NCBI GenBank assembly: GCA_023150805.1
Contig: JAKLKF010000018.1
Coordinates: 1 to 64,000, forward strand
Origin: Myxococcota bacterium
GTDB taxonomy: Bacteria > Myxococcota_A > UBA796 > UBA2385
DNA length: 64,000 nucleotides
Direction: 5' to 3'
Position 1 is the first letter of the stretch, and each line of letters starts with the position of its first letter. Shown here one piece after another: positions 41,137 through 48,908 of this stretch. Under the pieces are notes generated by a model. It did no database searches, was not told where the DNA came from, and was given only the letters and a program-made list of their open reading frames with translations. A program made the translations under genes and the position numbers.

Positions 41137-42017
41137 TCCCAGCCCTCCTGGCAGCGCTGGCATGCTCACCCGCTGCGAACACCTCGAACGACACCGGGCC
41201 GGACCCGGCGCCCCCCCGATGGACGGCCGTGGCGGCGGGAGGCGGCTTCTCCTGCGGTCTGGACTTCGACGGACGTGTGGAGTGCTGGGGTGCGGAACGT
41301 GGGCACGTTCCACCCCCCGAGGGTGAGGGATTCGTCCAGGTCATCGCATCGGGTGCGGCAGCCTGTGCGATCACGGCTGAGGGCTTGGTCGAGTGCTGGG
41401 GGGACATGCCCAACCTGAACTCGGTTCCGGACGGGCCGGTCCAGGATCTCATGCTGGGCCTGGACCAGTGCGCGCTGGTGGATGGCGGAGCCTTGGAGTG
41501 TTTTGGGGGCCAAGGCTTCGAACAGTGGGTGAAGGACGGCACGTACGCTGAAATTCCGGACAACTCTGAGTTCTTGTATTGCGGCATTCGGAATGATGGC
41601 GCTATGTCTTGTGAGGACTCGACCCTCGGCGCATTTGCCGGACCACAAGGAGAGTTCGACGACATCGACTGTCTGGTCGAGCAATGCTGCGTGCTCGACG
41701 CCGTGGGCGGCATCACCTGTGGAATCCACCACGCCAAGCAAGAGCTGGGTGGCCTCACCGATGTCTGGCTGGACATCGACCCTGGACCCTGGCGCGCCAT
41801 CTCTGCTTCAAAGACCCGATTCTGCGCGGTGGCCATCGACGGTACGTTGTCTTGCTGGGATGCGAGTCTCTACAGCCAGAACGACCTCGACCCGGTCCCC
41901 GAGGGCAACTTCGTCGACGTCGACCTCGGCGACTACCACGCCTGCGCCCTGGGCGCCGACGGGCAGGTCACCTGCTGGGGTCGGGACAACAACGGCGAGA
42001 CCTCGCCGCCGGAGTGA
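41133..42017 (+). CDS. RCC1-repeat-like lipoprotein
   Basis: 294 residues from GTG. The signal VIPALLAALACSP gives a lipoprotein, followed by an Asp/Thr-containing linker. Residues about 30-290 are built of RCC1/BLIP-II-like beta-propeller blades marked by FSCGLDFDGRVECWG, AACAITAEGLVECWG and HACALGADGQVTCWG, each with a conserved Cys pair. Blades in the middle are more divergent. Such propellers mediate protein binding at the cell surface. GTGA overlap with the preceding gene places it in the (CT)9-driven operon. Confidence 0.82.
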   Translation: MIPALLAALACSPAANTSNDTGPDPAPPRWTAVAAGGGFSCGLDFDGRVECWGAERGHVPPPEGEGFVQVIASGAAACAITAEGLVECWGDMPNLNSVPDGPVQDLMLGLDQCALVDGGALECFGGQGFEQWVKDGTYAEIPDNSEFLYCGIRNDGAMSCEDSTLGAFAGPQGEFDDIDCLVEQCCVLDAVGGITCGIHHAKQELGGLTDVWLDIDPGPWRAISASKTRFCAVAIDGTLSCWDASLYSQNDLDPVPEGNFVDVDLGDYHACALGADGQVTCWGRDNNGETSPPE

Positions 42018-42020
42018 GCC

Positions 42021-42120
42021 GTGCACCGCCTGGTCACCCTCCTCCTCACCACCTGCCTGGCCGCTGCACCGACGCCCAAGACCTGCACCGTTCCGGCGAG
42101 TCCCGCACCCGGCCGCCGTC
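42021..42120 (+). pseudogene. Truncated secreted-protein gene at duplication junction
   Basis: GTG 42021, three bases after the RCC1 gene stop, opens a frame with a signal peptide (HRLVTLLLTTCLAAAPTP) and one Cys. At about 42120 the frame runs into the duplicated HTTM fragment out of frame, so the original gene lost its body. The beginning looks genuine. Confidence 0.55.
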
Positions 42121-42441
42121 TCCCCGCTGACCCAGCTCGCCACCGCGATGACCTGGCTGTGGGAGGTCGGCGCCCCCCTGTGGCTGCTGGCCTTCTGGTA
42201 CCGCGCCACCCGCGACCGGCCCGGCCGCCTGCGCGCGCTGTCCAACCGCCTCGACCTGCGCGCGATCCTGGCCGCCATCGGGCTGTTCTTCCACGCCTGC
42301 CTGTGGTTCACGATGAACCTGGGGCCGTTCTCACTGGTCACCAGCAGCTTCTCCCTGTACCTGTGGCACCACGACGAGTACGCGGCGGCCTGGCGTCGCC
42401 TGCGCGACAAGCTGTTCCGGACGGATTCCGTCCGCACCTGA
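42121..42441 (+). pseudogene. HTTM gene fragment (copy 2, C-terminal third)
   Basis: This repeats the last 107 codons of the HTTM gene, in frame to its stop, with about 20 base differences. Most are synonymous or conservative (LTQLATAMTWLWE against LTQLATAITWLWE). The N-terminal two thirds are missing and no start is present, so it is a pseudogene or an unexpressed fragment. The downstream end of the repeat is at about 42489. Confidence 0.85.
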
Positions 42442-42450
42442 GCCCTTGAA

Positions 42451-42467
42451 CTGCACGCTTGTTCAGG
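42451..42467 (+). promoter_or_regulatory. LexA-box-like operator
   Basis: CTGCACGCTTGTTCAGG agrees at all 17 positions with the Myxococcus xanthus LexA motif as I recall it (CTRHAMRYBYGTTCAGS). It lies 14 bases before the GTG of the next gene, overlapping a possible -10. The equivalent place in the first repeat copy (39391-39407) has a decayed version. Confidence 0.5.
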
Positions 42468-42480
42468 TAAACCTACGGGC

Positions 42481-42765
42481 GTGCCGCCCCTCCTCCACCC
42501 CCGCATCGTGCTCGCCCGCCTCCAGGCCGAGCTGCACAAGGCGCCCGGCCAGGGCCGCATCTCCCGCGCCGACGTGCTCGCCCTGGCCGTCTACGTGCAG
42601 CGCTGCCTGCGGGTCATGCCGTATGTCCGCCACGCCCCCGACTGCCGCCAGGCCATCCGCGAGGGCAAGGCCGTGCGCTGCACCTGCGGCCTGGTCGCCG
42701 CCTGGGGTGGGGAGGAGCCGGCTGACCCGGTGGAGCAGGTCCTCGAAGCTCGAACGGCGGAGTAG
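42481..42765 (+). CDS. Small Cys-containing protein, possible zinc binder
   Basis: 94 residues from GTG. A helical N-terminal part (RIVLARLQAELHKAP) is followed by VRHAPDCRQAIREGKAVRCTCG, a His/Cys cluster (HxxxC...CxC) that could hold a metal. It is followed two bases later by another small gene, forming a two-gene cassette under the LexA-like site. The cassette shape and a damage-type operator bring to mind toxin-antitoxin or phage-derived modules, but no domain is recognised. Confidence 0.55.
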   Translation: MPPLLHPRIVLARLQAELHKAPGQGRISRADVLALAVYVQRCLRVMPYVRHAPDCRQAIREGKAVRCTCGLVAAWGGEEPADPVEQVLEARTAE

Positions 42766-42766
42766 A

Positions 42767-43066
42767 GTGACCCCATGCTGTGCCCCACGCCCCCCCTACC
42801 GCCTGTGCGACCCGCAAGGACGGCCGTACTTCCTGTGGGACGTCGACCTGACTCTCGACCCGGTGATGGCCCACCTGCGTTCGCCCGATGACGCGACCCG
42901 CCTGTACTGGACCGGCGTCGTGCTGCGCCAGGCCAAGCCCGACGACGCCATCGTCCTGCTGGGCCCCGCCTCGATCCAGTCTGCGGTCCCCCGGCTGTCC
43001 GGCCGACTGGGCCGAATGGAGCCGTTCTGGACCTGGCTCACAGAGCGCTGGGCAGGCCATGGATAG
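42767..43066 (+). CDS. Small protein, second gene of the LexA-box cassette
   Basis: 99 residues from GTG 42767. The body begins YRLCDPQGRPYFLWDVDLT, then YWTGVVLRQAKPDDAIVLL and ends in PFWTWLTERW. The pattern (an FLWD start, a helix with YW..KLMRQA-like spacing, a final W-rich helix) reminds me of small proteins encoded next to AbiEii-type nucleotidyltransferases in abortive-infection pairs. I cannot confirm this, and no nucleotidyltransferase is present. No signal peptide. Confidence 0.55.
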   Translation: MTPCCAPRPPYRLCDPQGRPYFLWDVDLTLDPVMAHLRSPDDATRLYWTGVVLRQAKPDDAIVLLGPASIQSAVPRLSGRLGRMEPFWTWLTERWAGHG

Positions 43067-43160
43067 CCGCCTCGATCCGCTCGTGCTGCGCCTCACCCCA
43101 CCCTCCGGGTAGGCGCGCGACGCCCCAGCCGGCTACGTCGCCGCCCCCGCGGGAGCCGAC

Positions 43161-44528
43161 ATGGACGTCAAGGTGTGGATCGAGCAGGTCGAGGCGGCGC
43201 TGGAGTCGAACCAGGGCGCCTTCCTCCAGGTGCTGGACAAGCTGGCTCCCCCAGGCGGCGGAGAGGTGGCCCTGGTGCGCTGCCGGCTGCGCGCCGCCCA
43301 GGGCGACCTGCCCGGCGCCGCCGCCGCCTTCCCCGAGCTGGCCGCCATCGAGGAGGACGCCGCCCTGCACCGCCCCTGGGCCCTGGCCGCCGTCGACCTG
43401 GCGCTGGCCGGCGCCATCCCCAACCACTGGGGCCTGGGCCGCGCCCTGTCGGGCCTGGCCGAGCGCGCCATGGACCGCCGCGCCCCCGCCGACGCGCTGG
43501 ACATCCTCGAGCGCCACGTGCGCGCCGCCATGGCCCGCGGCGCCCGCCAGGTCGCCCTGCGCGGCGTCGACCTCGCCCGCGCCGTCGTCGACCCCCCCGA
43601 TCCCGACGCGCCCCGCCTCTCCCGCCGCCGCCGCCGCGCCGCCGAGCAGGCCATCGACGCCCTGCACGTCCAGGCCCAGGCCCTGCCGACCCCCGCCCCC
43701 GAGGACCCCTCCGCCCTGCTGGCCGACCTCGGCGACGACCCCGAGCGCGACCTCGACCGCCTCGCTGCCACCTGGGCCGCCCACCCCACCCGCGCCGACC
43801 TGCTGCACGCCGCCGCCCACTCCTGGCAGGCCCTGGACGACGACGCCGCCGGCACCGACCTGTTCGCCGGCGCGGTCGCCACCCACCCCCAGGACGTCGA
43901 GCTGGCCACCGCCTTCGGCTGGCACCTGGTCCGCCGCCGCGACCTGATCACCCTGGACGCCTGGGTCACCCAGCGCTTCCTGCCCGACCCCGATCCGGCC
44001 GTGCAGGCCCGCGGACACTGGCTGCTCGCCCGCGCCCGCCTGGACCGCGGGGCCACCGGTGCCGCCCGCGCCTCGGTCGAGCGCCTGCTCGCCCTGCAGC
44101 CCGACAGCCTGCCCGGCCGCCACCTGCGCGCCCAGGTCGCCCGCGCCGAGGGGGACCGGGCCGGCGCCCTCGACCAGCTCATCGCCCTGGCCGGCGACCC
44201 GGCGGCTCCCCCCGCGATCTCGTGGGAGTGCCTGGAGCTCGGCACGCTGCTCGGCCGCTGGGCCGAGGTCCGCGAGGCCGCCGGCCGCCTGGGTCTGCCC
44301 GTGCAACCGGGCGAAGGCCCCATCGACGAGGATTGGGGCCCCTGCCGGGTGCTGCGCCCATGGGCCGACGACCCGCCCGTCGCCGCCACCCGCACCGGCC
44401 CGGTCACCGCCCGGCTGGAAGGGGACGAGCACGGCGGCGAGGTGGTGTTGCTGCGGGCCGAGGCCCTGGACGGTGGGGGAGAGGGCGGCCCGCTGCTGCG
44501 GGCGCTGGAGCGACTGGGGCGGGGGTGA
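43161..44528 (+). CDS. TPR-like repeat protein, soluble
   Basis: 455 residues, nearly all alpha-helical, with Ala/Leu-rich helix pairs resembling tetratricopeptide repeats (RCRLRAAQGDLPGAAAAFP, then GHWLLARARLDRGATGAARA, QVARAEGDRAGALDQL). No signal peptide and no membrane helix. The Ala bias makes repeat limits uncertain. A decayed copy of two pieces of this gene lies at about 48.2 kb. It abuts the convergent FG-GAP gene with no gap. Probably a protein-protein interaction scaffold. Confidence 0.75.
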   Translation: MDVKVWIEQVEAALESNQGAFLQVLDKLAPPGGGEVALVRCRLRAAQGDLPGAAAAFPELAAIEEDAALHRPWALAAVDLALAGAIPNHWGLGRALSGLAERAMDRRAPADALDILERHVRAAMARGARQVALRGVDLARAVVDPPDPDAPRLSRRRRRAAEQAIDALHVQAQALPTPAPEDPSALLADLGDDPERDLDRLAATWAAHPTRADLLHAAAHSWQALDDDAAGTDLFAGAVATHPQDVELATAFGWHLVRRRDLITLDAWVTQRFLPDPDPAVQARGHWLLARARLDRGATGAARASVERLLALQPDSLPGRHLRAQVARAEGDRAGALDQLIALAGDPAAPPAISWECLELGTLLGRWAEVREAAGRLGLPVQPGEGPIDEDWGPCRVLRPWADDPPVAATRTGPVTARLEGDEHGGEVVLLRAEALDGGGEGGPLLRALERLGRG

Positions 44529-46199
44529 TCAGGGGAAGTCCGTCACCACGTACACCCGGCCGCTGGCCGTGCCGGTGCCGTTGACCATCGGCGCGCCGAC
44601 CGCGAGATCACCCAGCCCGTCGCCATCCGCGTCGAAGCCACCGGTCATTCCACCGCTGGCGTAGTCGGCGGGCAGCTCGCCCTGGAGCACGCCGATCGCG
44701 TCGGCGCCAGTGACCGTGCCGGAGAGGGTGCTGGGGAAGAGGTAGACCTTTCCGGGGTAGTCCGCGCCAAAGTAGAAGTCGCGAGGCACGCCGATGGCCA
44801 GGTCGGACAGGCCGTCTCCGTCCAGGTCGCGCGGCGAGGCCAGCGAGCGACCCAGCCACTCGTAGCCGCCCTCGGGGAGGATGGCCGCGGCGGCCACCTC
44901 GTCGAGCAGGCCACCTTCGGTGAGGGGTCCGTGCAGGACCCACACCTTGCCGCCGCGGGTGTCCACCTCAGGGTCGAGGGGGGCGGAGACGAGGAGGTCG
45001 GGGTGACCGTCGCCGTTGGCGTCGGGGTGGGGGAGAAGGGCCATGCCGGCGCGAGCGTCAACTCGATCACTTTCAAAGTTGGTAACATCACTCGCGTTCC
45101 TGACATCGGCCCCCGACTCGCCACCATCGAATAGGTGTACCGTTCCGGCATCCTCAGCCAGCGCCGAGCGCTCCATCTCTGGCACAACGACGTCGTGAAT
45201 GCCATCACCCGTCAGGTCCACATCCACGACAATCTGCGCCAATCCGAAGGCGCCATCCACCTCACTTCCAACCAGGACATGATCTGCGGTCCGATCCTCC
45301 ACCTCCCCGCTGGCCACTTCGTCCCACATGAATACCTCACCAGGCCGCGGCTCACCCGCTGCCGGAGCTCCGATGGTCAACCGGAAGGGCCCCATGCCGG
45401 ACAGCACCTGCCGCCCCAGGCCATAGCCAAGTTGCGCCTTGTGAGAAGTGCTCTCAACCTGAAGGTCCGCGGCGCTCTCAGGCAAGACCCCAGATACTGG
45501 TCCAAGGAAAACCAGCACTCGACCGCCTTGTGTCTTCGGGGGTAGCGCACTGCTGAACATCCCGACTACCACATCATCATAGCCATCCCCATTCATGTCG
45601 CCGCCGCCGGCCAGCGACTTCCCGGTGCCCGCATTGGTCTCATCCGGCAGGAGCACCGCCGTTGCTCCCCCAAGGTCACCGCTATCCATGTCGCTCGACA
45701 CCACATACACGGCACCCGGGAAGTCCACCGCTTCCCCAGGCACCGCCTCCCATGGCGCGCCGACGAGCAGGTCATCGATCCCGTCGCCATCGACGTCGCC
45801 TCCGCGCTCGACCACCCAGCCGGCCATCGCGTACTCCTCGCCCTCCCACACCACGCCCGCTCCCGCCAGCACCGCAGTGGGCCCGGCATCCGAGGCGTCG
45901 CAATCTTCGTCGACGCTGTTGCCGGGCACCTCCGTCTGGCCGGGGTGGACACCCGGGTCGGCATCGTCGCAGTCGCCCTGGGAGGCCAGGTAGCCGTCCC
46001 CGTCCCCGTCCACCCCCCCGGTTCCCGTGTCATCCGTGGTGCCCGCGTCGGCGCCGCCGCCGTCGGCGCCACCTCCGTCGCTCCCACCACCGTCCGCATG
46101 GGGTCGGCCCGTGTCGTCGACGAAGCTGCTGCCCTTGTCCGTGCAGCTCATCGACCAGATGGGCACCAGCAGGAACAACGCCCACGTGGGCGGGCTCAC
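44529..46199 (-). CDS. FG-GAP repeat lipoprotein
   Basis: 556 residues from GTG 46199, overlapping the upstream stop (GTGA). The signal peptide ends in PIWSMSCTD (lipobox). An Asp/Gly/Thr linker and a MopE-like segment (DGDGDGYLASQGDCDDADP, then VDEDCDASDAG) follow. From about residue 120 there are seven FG-GAP blades with DVDGDGIDDLLVGAP-type calcium loops. Unlike the first FG-GAP protein there is no MYXO-CTERM tail; the end VYVVTDFP is the last strand. Bases about 45060-45600 are distinctly less GC-rich. It is the last gene of a three-gene operon with a metalloprotease and an exported protein. Confidence 0.87.
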   Translation of the reverse strand: MSPPTWALFLLVPIWSMSCTDKGSSFVDDTGRPHADGGGSDGGGADGGGADAGTTDDTGTGGVDGDGDGYLASQGDCDDADPGVHPGQTEVPGNSVDEDCDASDAGPTAVLAGAGVVWEGEEYAMAGWVVERGGDVDGDGIDDLLVGAPWEAVPGEAVDFPGAVYVVSSDMDSGDLGGATAVLLPDETNAGTGKSLAGGGDMNGDGYDDVVVGMFSSALPPKTQGGRVLVFLGPVSGVLPESAADLQVESTSHKAQLGYGLGRQVLSGMGPFRLTIGAPAAGEPRPGEVFMWDEVASGEVEDRTADHVLVGSEVDGAFGLAQIVVDVDLTGDGIHDVVVPEMERSALAEDAGTVHLFDGGESGADVRNASDVTNFESDRVDARAGMALLPHPDANGDGHPDLLVSAPLDPEVDTRGGKVWVLHGPLTEGGLLDEVAAAAILPEGGYEWLGRSLASPRDLDGDGLSDLAIGVPRDFYFGADYPGKVYLFPSTLSGTVTGADAIGVLQGELPADYASGGMTGGFDADGDGLGDLAVGAPMVNGTGTASGRVYVVTDFP

Positions 46200-47425
46200 C
46201 GGTCGGTCCCGTTGAAGTCGGCCCAGTAATCGTACTCCGCGCCCCAGCCAACCGTGTCCGCGGCATCCGACATCGCCTCCGCGACCCCCGACCCGTTGGT
46301 GTTCCATGCGTCCGGGTCCGCGAGATCCCAGATATCGACGATGTCCTCCATCGGGATGCTCTCGTCGGACACCAGGTCCCAGCCCAGGCGAAGCCAGTCA
46401 TACTCCACGCCCTTGTCCGCCGTGCCTCCACAGACGTCGCCGTGGTAGTCCGCCCCATCCACCGTCGGCGCGCCAGACGAATCCGGTGCTCCCTCGCAGG
46501 AGATCTGGTCCTCTTCGCCAAAGGAGTCGTAGTCCCAGTCGACCGAGCTGGCGTAGTAGTCGAAACCGCAGTCCGACTCGGTGTCGTCGTTGAAGGCGAA
46601 GGCCGCCCAGAAGTGAGCGATGCCCTCGTTGGCCGCCGCGCCCTGGTACTCCTCGGAGTTGATGCGGTGTCCGGAACCCCCATCGCTGTCACTGGTGCCG
46701 GGCGTGTAGGCGTAGCTGAAAGAGGTGAAGTCCTTCCCGTTGCCCAGGAAGAAGACCAGGTGCCCCATCTCGTGGCCCACCAGGGTCTTGTTGTGCGGGT
46801 TGTTGCTGCACGTCGCCGACGGGCACAGGTATACCCGCCCGTTGCCGCCCAGGCAGCTCCCCCCACCGCTGCACTCCTGCGTGTAGAACACCAGGTTCTC
46901 CCCGCTCAGCCCCGCGTCGCTGCGGTGCATGGCGTGCGTGGCCGTCGCCAGGATCCGCCAGGGGTCGCCCAAGCTGGTGGTGAAGGTCTCCGTCCCCCCA
47001 CCCAGCGGCGGCACCCAGAACGGGTCCACCCAGGCATGCAGGACATTGCTGCTGTCGTTGTTCCACACCTTCAGGGTGTTCCCGGCCACCTCCGCCGTGG
47101 ACAGCACCCGCACCGAGTAGTTGGTCGTCGTCAGCCCCGTGACCGCCACGCAGCCGTCGTCCGCGCCACCATCGTCGGCATTGCCGTCGAAGACGATGGC
47201 GCTGTCGGAGTTGCGCACCACCTGGATCCGCACGCCCGAGGCCAGCACCTCGTCGTTGTCCGTCAGGTAGTCGTCCCCGACGGCCGCGTCGGCGTCCGCG
47301 TAGTCCACGGCGTACCGGGCGCACAGCTCCACGTCGATGGCGAAAGCGGGCCCACCGGGGGCCAGCACACCCGCGCACAGCCCCAGCCGACCCAGGCTCT
47401 TCCAGGCAAGCGGACGGCGGCTCAT
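46196..47425 (-). CDS. Secreted metallopeptidase-like protein (HEMGH)
   Basis: 409 residues with a signal peptide (GRLGLCAGVLAPGGPAFAID, cleavage after AFA). The zinc-binding motif TLVGHEMGHLVFF has the HExxH core, and the Glu and His spacing EEYQGAAANEGIAHFW may supply the third ligand. Eight or more Cys suggest disulfides. Asp/Asn-rich loops such as DGNADDGGADDGC may bind calcium. It looks like an exported neutral metallopeptidase, with no clear family match. It is coupled to the upstream gene (ATGA) and to the FG-GAP gene (GTGA). Confidence 0.75.
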   Translation of the reverse strand: MSRRPLAWKSLGRLGLCAGVLAPGGPAFAIDVELCARYAVDYADADAAVGDDYLTDNDEVLASGVRIQVVRNSDSAIVFDGNADDGGADDGCVAVTGLTTTNYSVRVLSTAEVAGNTLKVWNNDSSNVLHAWVDPFWVPPLGGGTETFTTSLGDPWRILATATHAMHRSDAGLSGENLVFYTQECSGGGSCLGGNGRVYLCPSATCSNNPHNKTLVGHEMGHLVFFLGNGKDFTSFSYAYTPGTSDSDGGSGHRINSEEYQGAAANEGIAHFWAAFAFNDDTESDCGFDYYASSVDWDYDSFGEEDQISCEGAPDSSGAPTVDGADYHGDVCGGTADKGVEYDWLRLGWDLVSDESIPMEDIVDIWDLADPDAWNTNGSGVAEAMSDAADTVGWGAEYDYWADFNGTDR

Positions 47426-47997
47426 GGTGTCACCTTCCCGTACTCGATCACCAGCTCTTCGCCGGCATCCGAGGCCGACTCGGCCACCACTGCCAGCGCC
47501 GCGGCGCTCCAGGCGCCTCCCACTGACAGCTCGGCCGCCTCGTCCAGGTCCAGCAGCATGGCGCCGTGCCCGTCCCAGGCCACCTTCAGTGGCGGCGCCG
47601 CCTGCCGCAGCAGCGCCCGGCCCTCGCCGTCGGAGACCACCACCACCACCGACAGGTCGCTCAGCCAGTCCACCTGGCGCGCGTCGAAGCGCAGCCCGTC
47701 CAGGCTGCCCAGGTCGACCTCCACCACCTCGTAGGCCGGCACCGCCTGCTCCGCCGTCGCCCACGTGCGGGACTGCCCCGCGAAGTGCAGCCGCCCCTCC
47801 AGCCGCACCGTCAGGTCGTCCCGGTCGGGCGTGCGCACCGCCAACACCGGCGTCGACCACCCGTCGACACCCCGAAGCCAGGACAGCTCCACGGCACCAC
47901 GGTCGCCAGGAGCTGGATCGACCGCGCATCCGGGCTCAGCGGCCTGCGAAGAGCGGCTGCTCAGCGCCGCGAGGGACAGGACCACCCACAGCGCCAC
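47422..47997 (-). CDS. Exported protein with poly-C tract at its start (phase-variable candidate)
   Basis: 191 residues from GTG 47997, the first in-frame start; signal peptide ALWVVLSLAALSSRSSQAAEP with Cys after it. The mature part is an all-beta domain (VRLEGRLHFAGQ, DWLSDLSVVVVVSD, LDLDEAAELSVGGAW). A much better start, ATG at 48026 preceded by GGAGG at optimal spacing, is separated from this frame by 14 C residues (coding strand) and is out of frame. With 12 or 15 C residues the ATG would read straight into the signal peptide. First gene of the operon containing the metallopeptidase and FG-GAP lipoprotein. Confidence 0.7.
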   Translation of the reverse strand: MALWVVLSLAALSSRSSQAAEPGCAVDPAPGDRGAVELSWLRGVDGWSTPVLAVRTPDRDDLTVRLEGRLHFAGQSRTWATAEQAVPAYEVVEVDLGSLDGLRFDARQVDWLSDLSVVVVVSDGEGRALLRQAAPPLKVAWDGHGAMLLDLDEAAELSVGGAWSAAALAVVAESASDAGEELVIEYGKVTP

Positions 47998-48002
47998 GGC
48001 GC

Positions 48003-48016
48003 GGGGGGGGGGGGGG
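48003..48016. repeat. Homopolymeric G14/C14 tract
   Basis: Fourteen consecutive G residues on the plus strand. On the coding (minus) strand they are C14, four codons after the ATG at 48026. By far the longest homopolymer in the window. Confidence 0.95.
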
Positions 48017-48026
48017 ACGTGGACAT

Positions 48027-48411
48027 CAGGACCTCCAAAGTGGGAACCCGGTGGCGCCGGCCCTGGGGGCTTGACCACCGTGAACGAATCTGCCACGCGC
48101 GCCTCGACCGCACAAGCTGGCTGCGACGATTTGTACCCCTCTCCCCGAACCAACCCTCCGCTCTTCGCCACCCCCACCCGGTGGACCACCCAGCAGGACA
48201 GCCTGCCCGGCCGCCATCCGCGGCGAGGGGCCCATCGACCAGGACGGGGGCCCCTGCCAGGTCTCGTGCACCGAGGCCCTGGTCGACTCTGCCGACCCCG
48301 CGCAGCATCCCGCGCCCCGCCTTTACACGCCCTTGATGCCCTCGCACCCCACCTGAACCTCCCCGATCCTGCGCCGCGGGTACTCCGACACCCACCAAGG
48401 TCGAGGTGCCC
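48027..48411 (+). pseudogene. Intergenic region with relic of the TPR-like gene
   Basis: No intact gene is found in this 385-base gap. At 48203-48226 and 48233-48262 the DNA matches two separate parts of the TPR-like gene (near 44103-44126 and 44310-44345): GACAGCCTGCCCGGCCGCCA and a GGCCCATCGAC segment ending GGGGCCCCTGCC. Together with the missing sequence between them this looks like a decayed, internally deleted copy. Promoters for the divergent neighbours should also lie here, but I see none that is convincing. Confidence 0.55.
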
Positions 48412-48813
48412 GTGTCGCGCAGCACTGCCATCGTCGTCGGGGACTCCCCCATCGCTCGCCAGGTCGCCCGCGCCTTGGGCCACCCGACCGACGCGGGCGT
48501 GGTGTGGGTCCAGCCCGCCCAGCCCCCCGCCTGCTGGTGCGAGCAGCCCGCCGCCGTGCGCGGCCTGCCCTACGACCCCGACACCCTCCACCTGGCCAGG
48601 CTGGGCCCCGACTCCCTCGTCCTGGCGCTCACCGACGACGAGATCGTCAACTTCATCATCGCGGTGGCGGTCCAGCGGTTGGCCCCCAGCGCCCGGGTGA
48701 TCGCCGCGATCGACAGCGCCGAGCGGGCCCACACCTGGGCCAGCCTGGGAGTCCAGACCGTCGACCCGGTCCAGCTCACCGCCCTGGCGATCCTACGCCA
48801 GCTCACGGCCTGA
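48412..48813 (+). CDS. TrkA-N-like regulatory protein preceding kdp
   Basis: 133 residues from GTG 48412, with GAGG 5 bases upstream (a GTG at 48406 is possible). The N-terminus TAIVVGDSPIARQVARAL is a Rossmann nucleotide-binding loop of the TrkA-N/RCK type. Later VLALTDDEIVNFIIAV and RVIAAIDSAERAHTWASLG follow the TrkA-N order, but the C-terminal TrkA-C domain is missing. As first gene of the kdp operon (kdpF starts 14 bases after its stop) it may gate KdpFABC or another potassium channel by binding NAD(H) or ATP/ADP. Confidence 0.75.
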   Translation: MSRSTAIVVGDSPIARQVARALGHPTDAGVVWVQPAQPPACWCEQPAAVRGLPYDPDTLHLARLGPDSLVLALTDDEIVNFIIAVAVQRLAPSARVIAAIDSAERAHTWASLGVQTVDPVQLTALAILRQLTA

Positions 48814-48827
48814 ACGGAGCCCCCGCC

Positions 48828-48908
48828 ATGGACGCCCTCCTCCTCCTCGCCTCGGCGCTCACCGCCGCCTACCTCTACTGGGTCATGGTCCAGCCGGAGC
48901 GCTTCTGA
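48828..48908 (+). CDS. kdpF: KdpF small membrane subunit
   Basis: 26 residues: one hydrophobic helix (LLLLASALTAAYLYWVM) and the typical C-terminus VQPERF. Position, size and sequence match KdpF, which stabilises the KdpABC complex. Its TGA overlaps the kdpA ATG (TGATG). GGAG lies 8 bases upstream. Confidence 0.9.
   Translation: MDALLLLASALTAAYLYWVMVQPERF

Noticed and set aside
43059-43112. A 17-codon ATG frame overlapping the end of the LexA-box cassette
   Set aside because: Too short and without any support.
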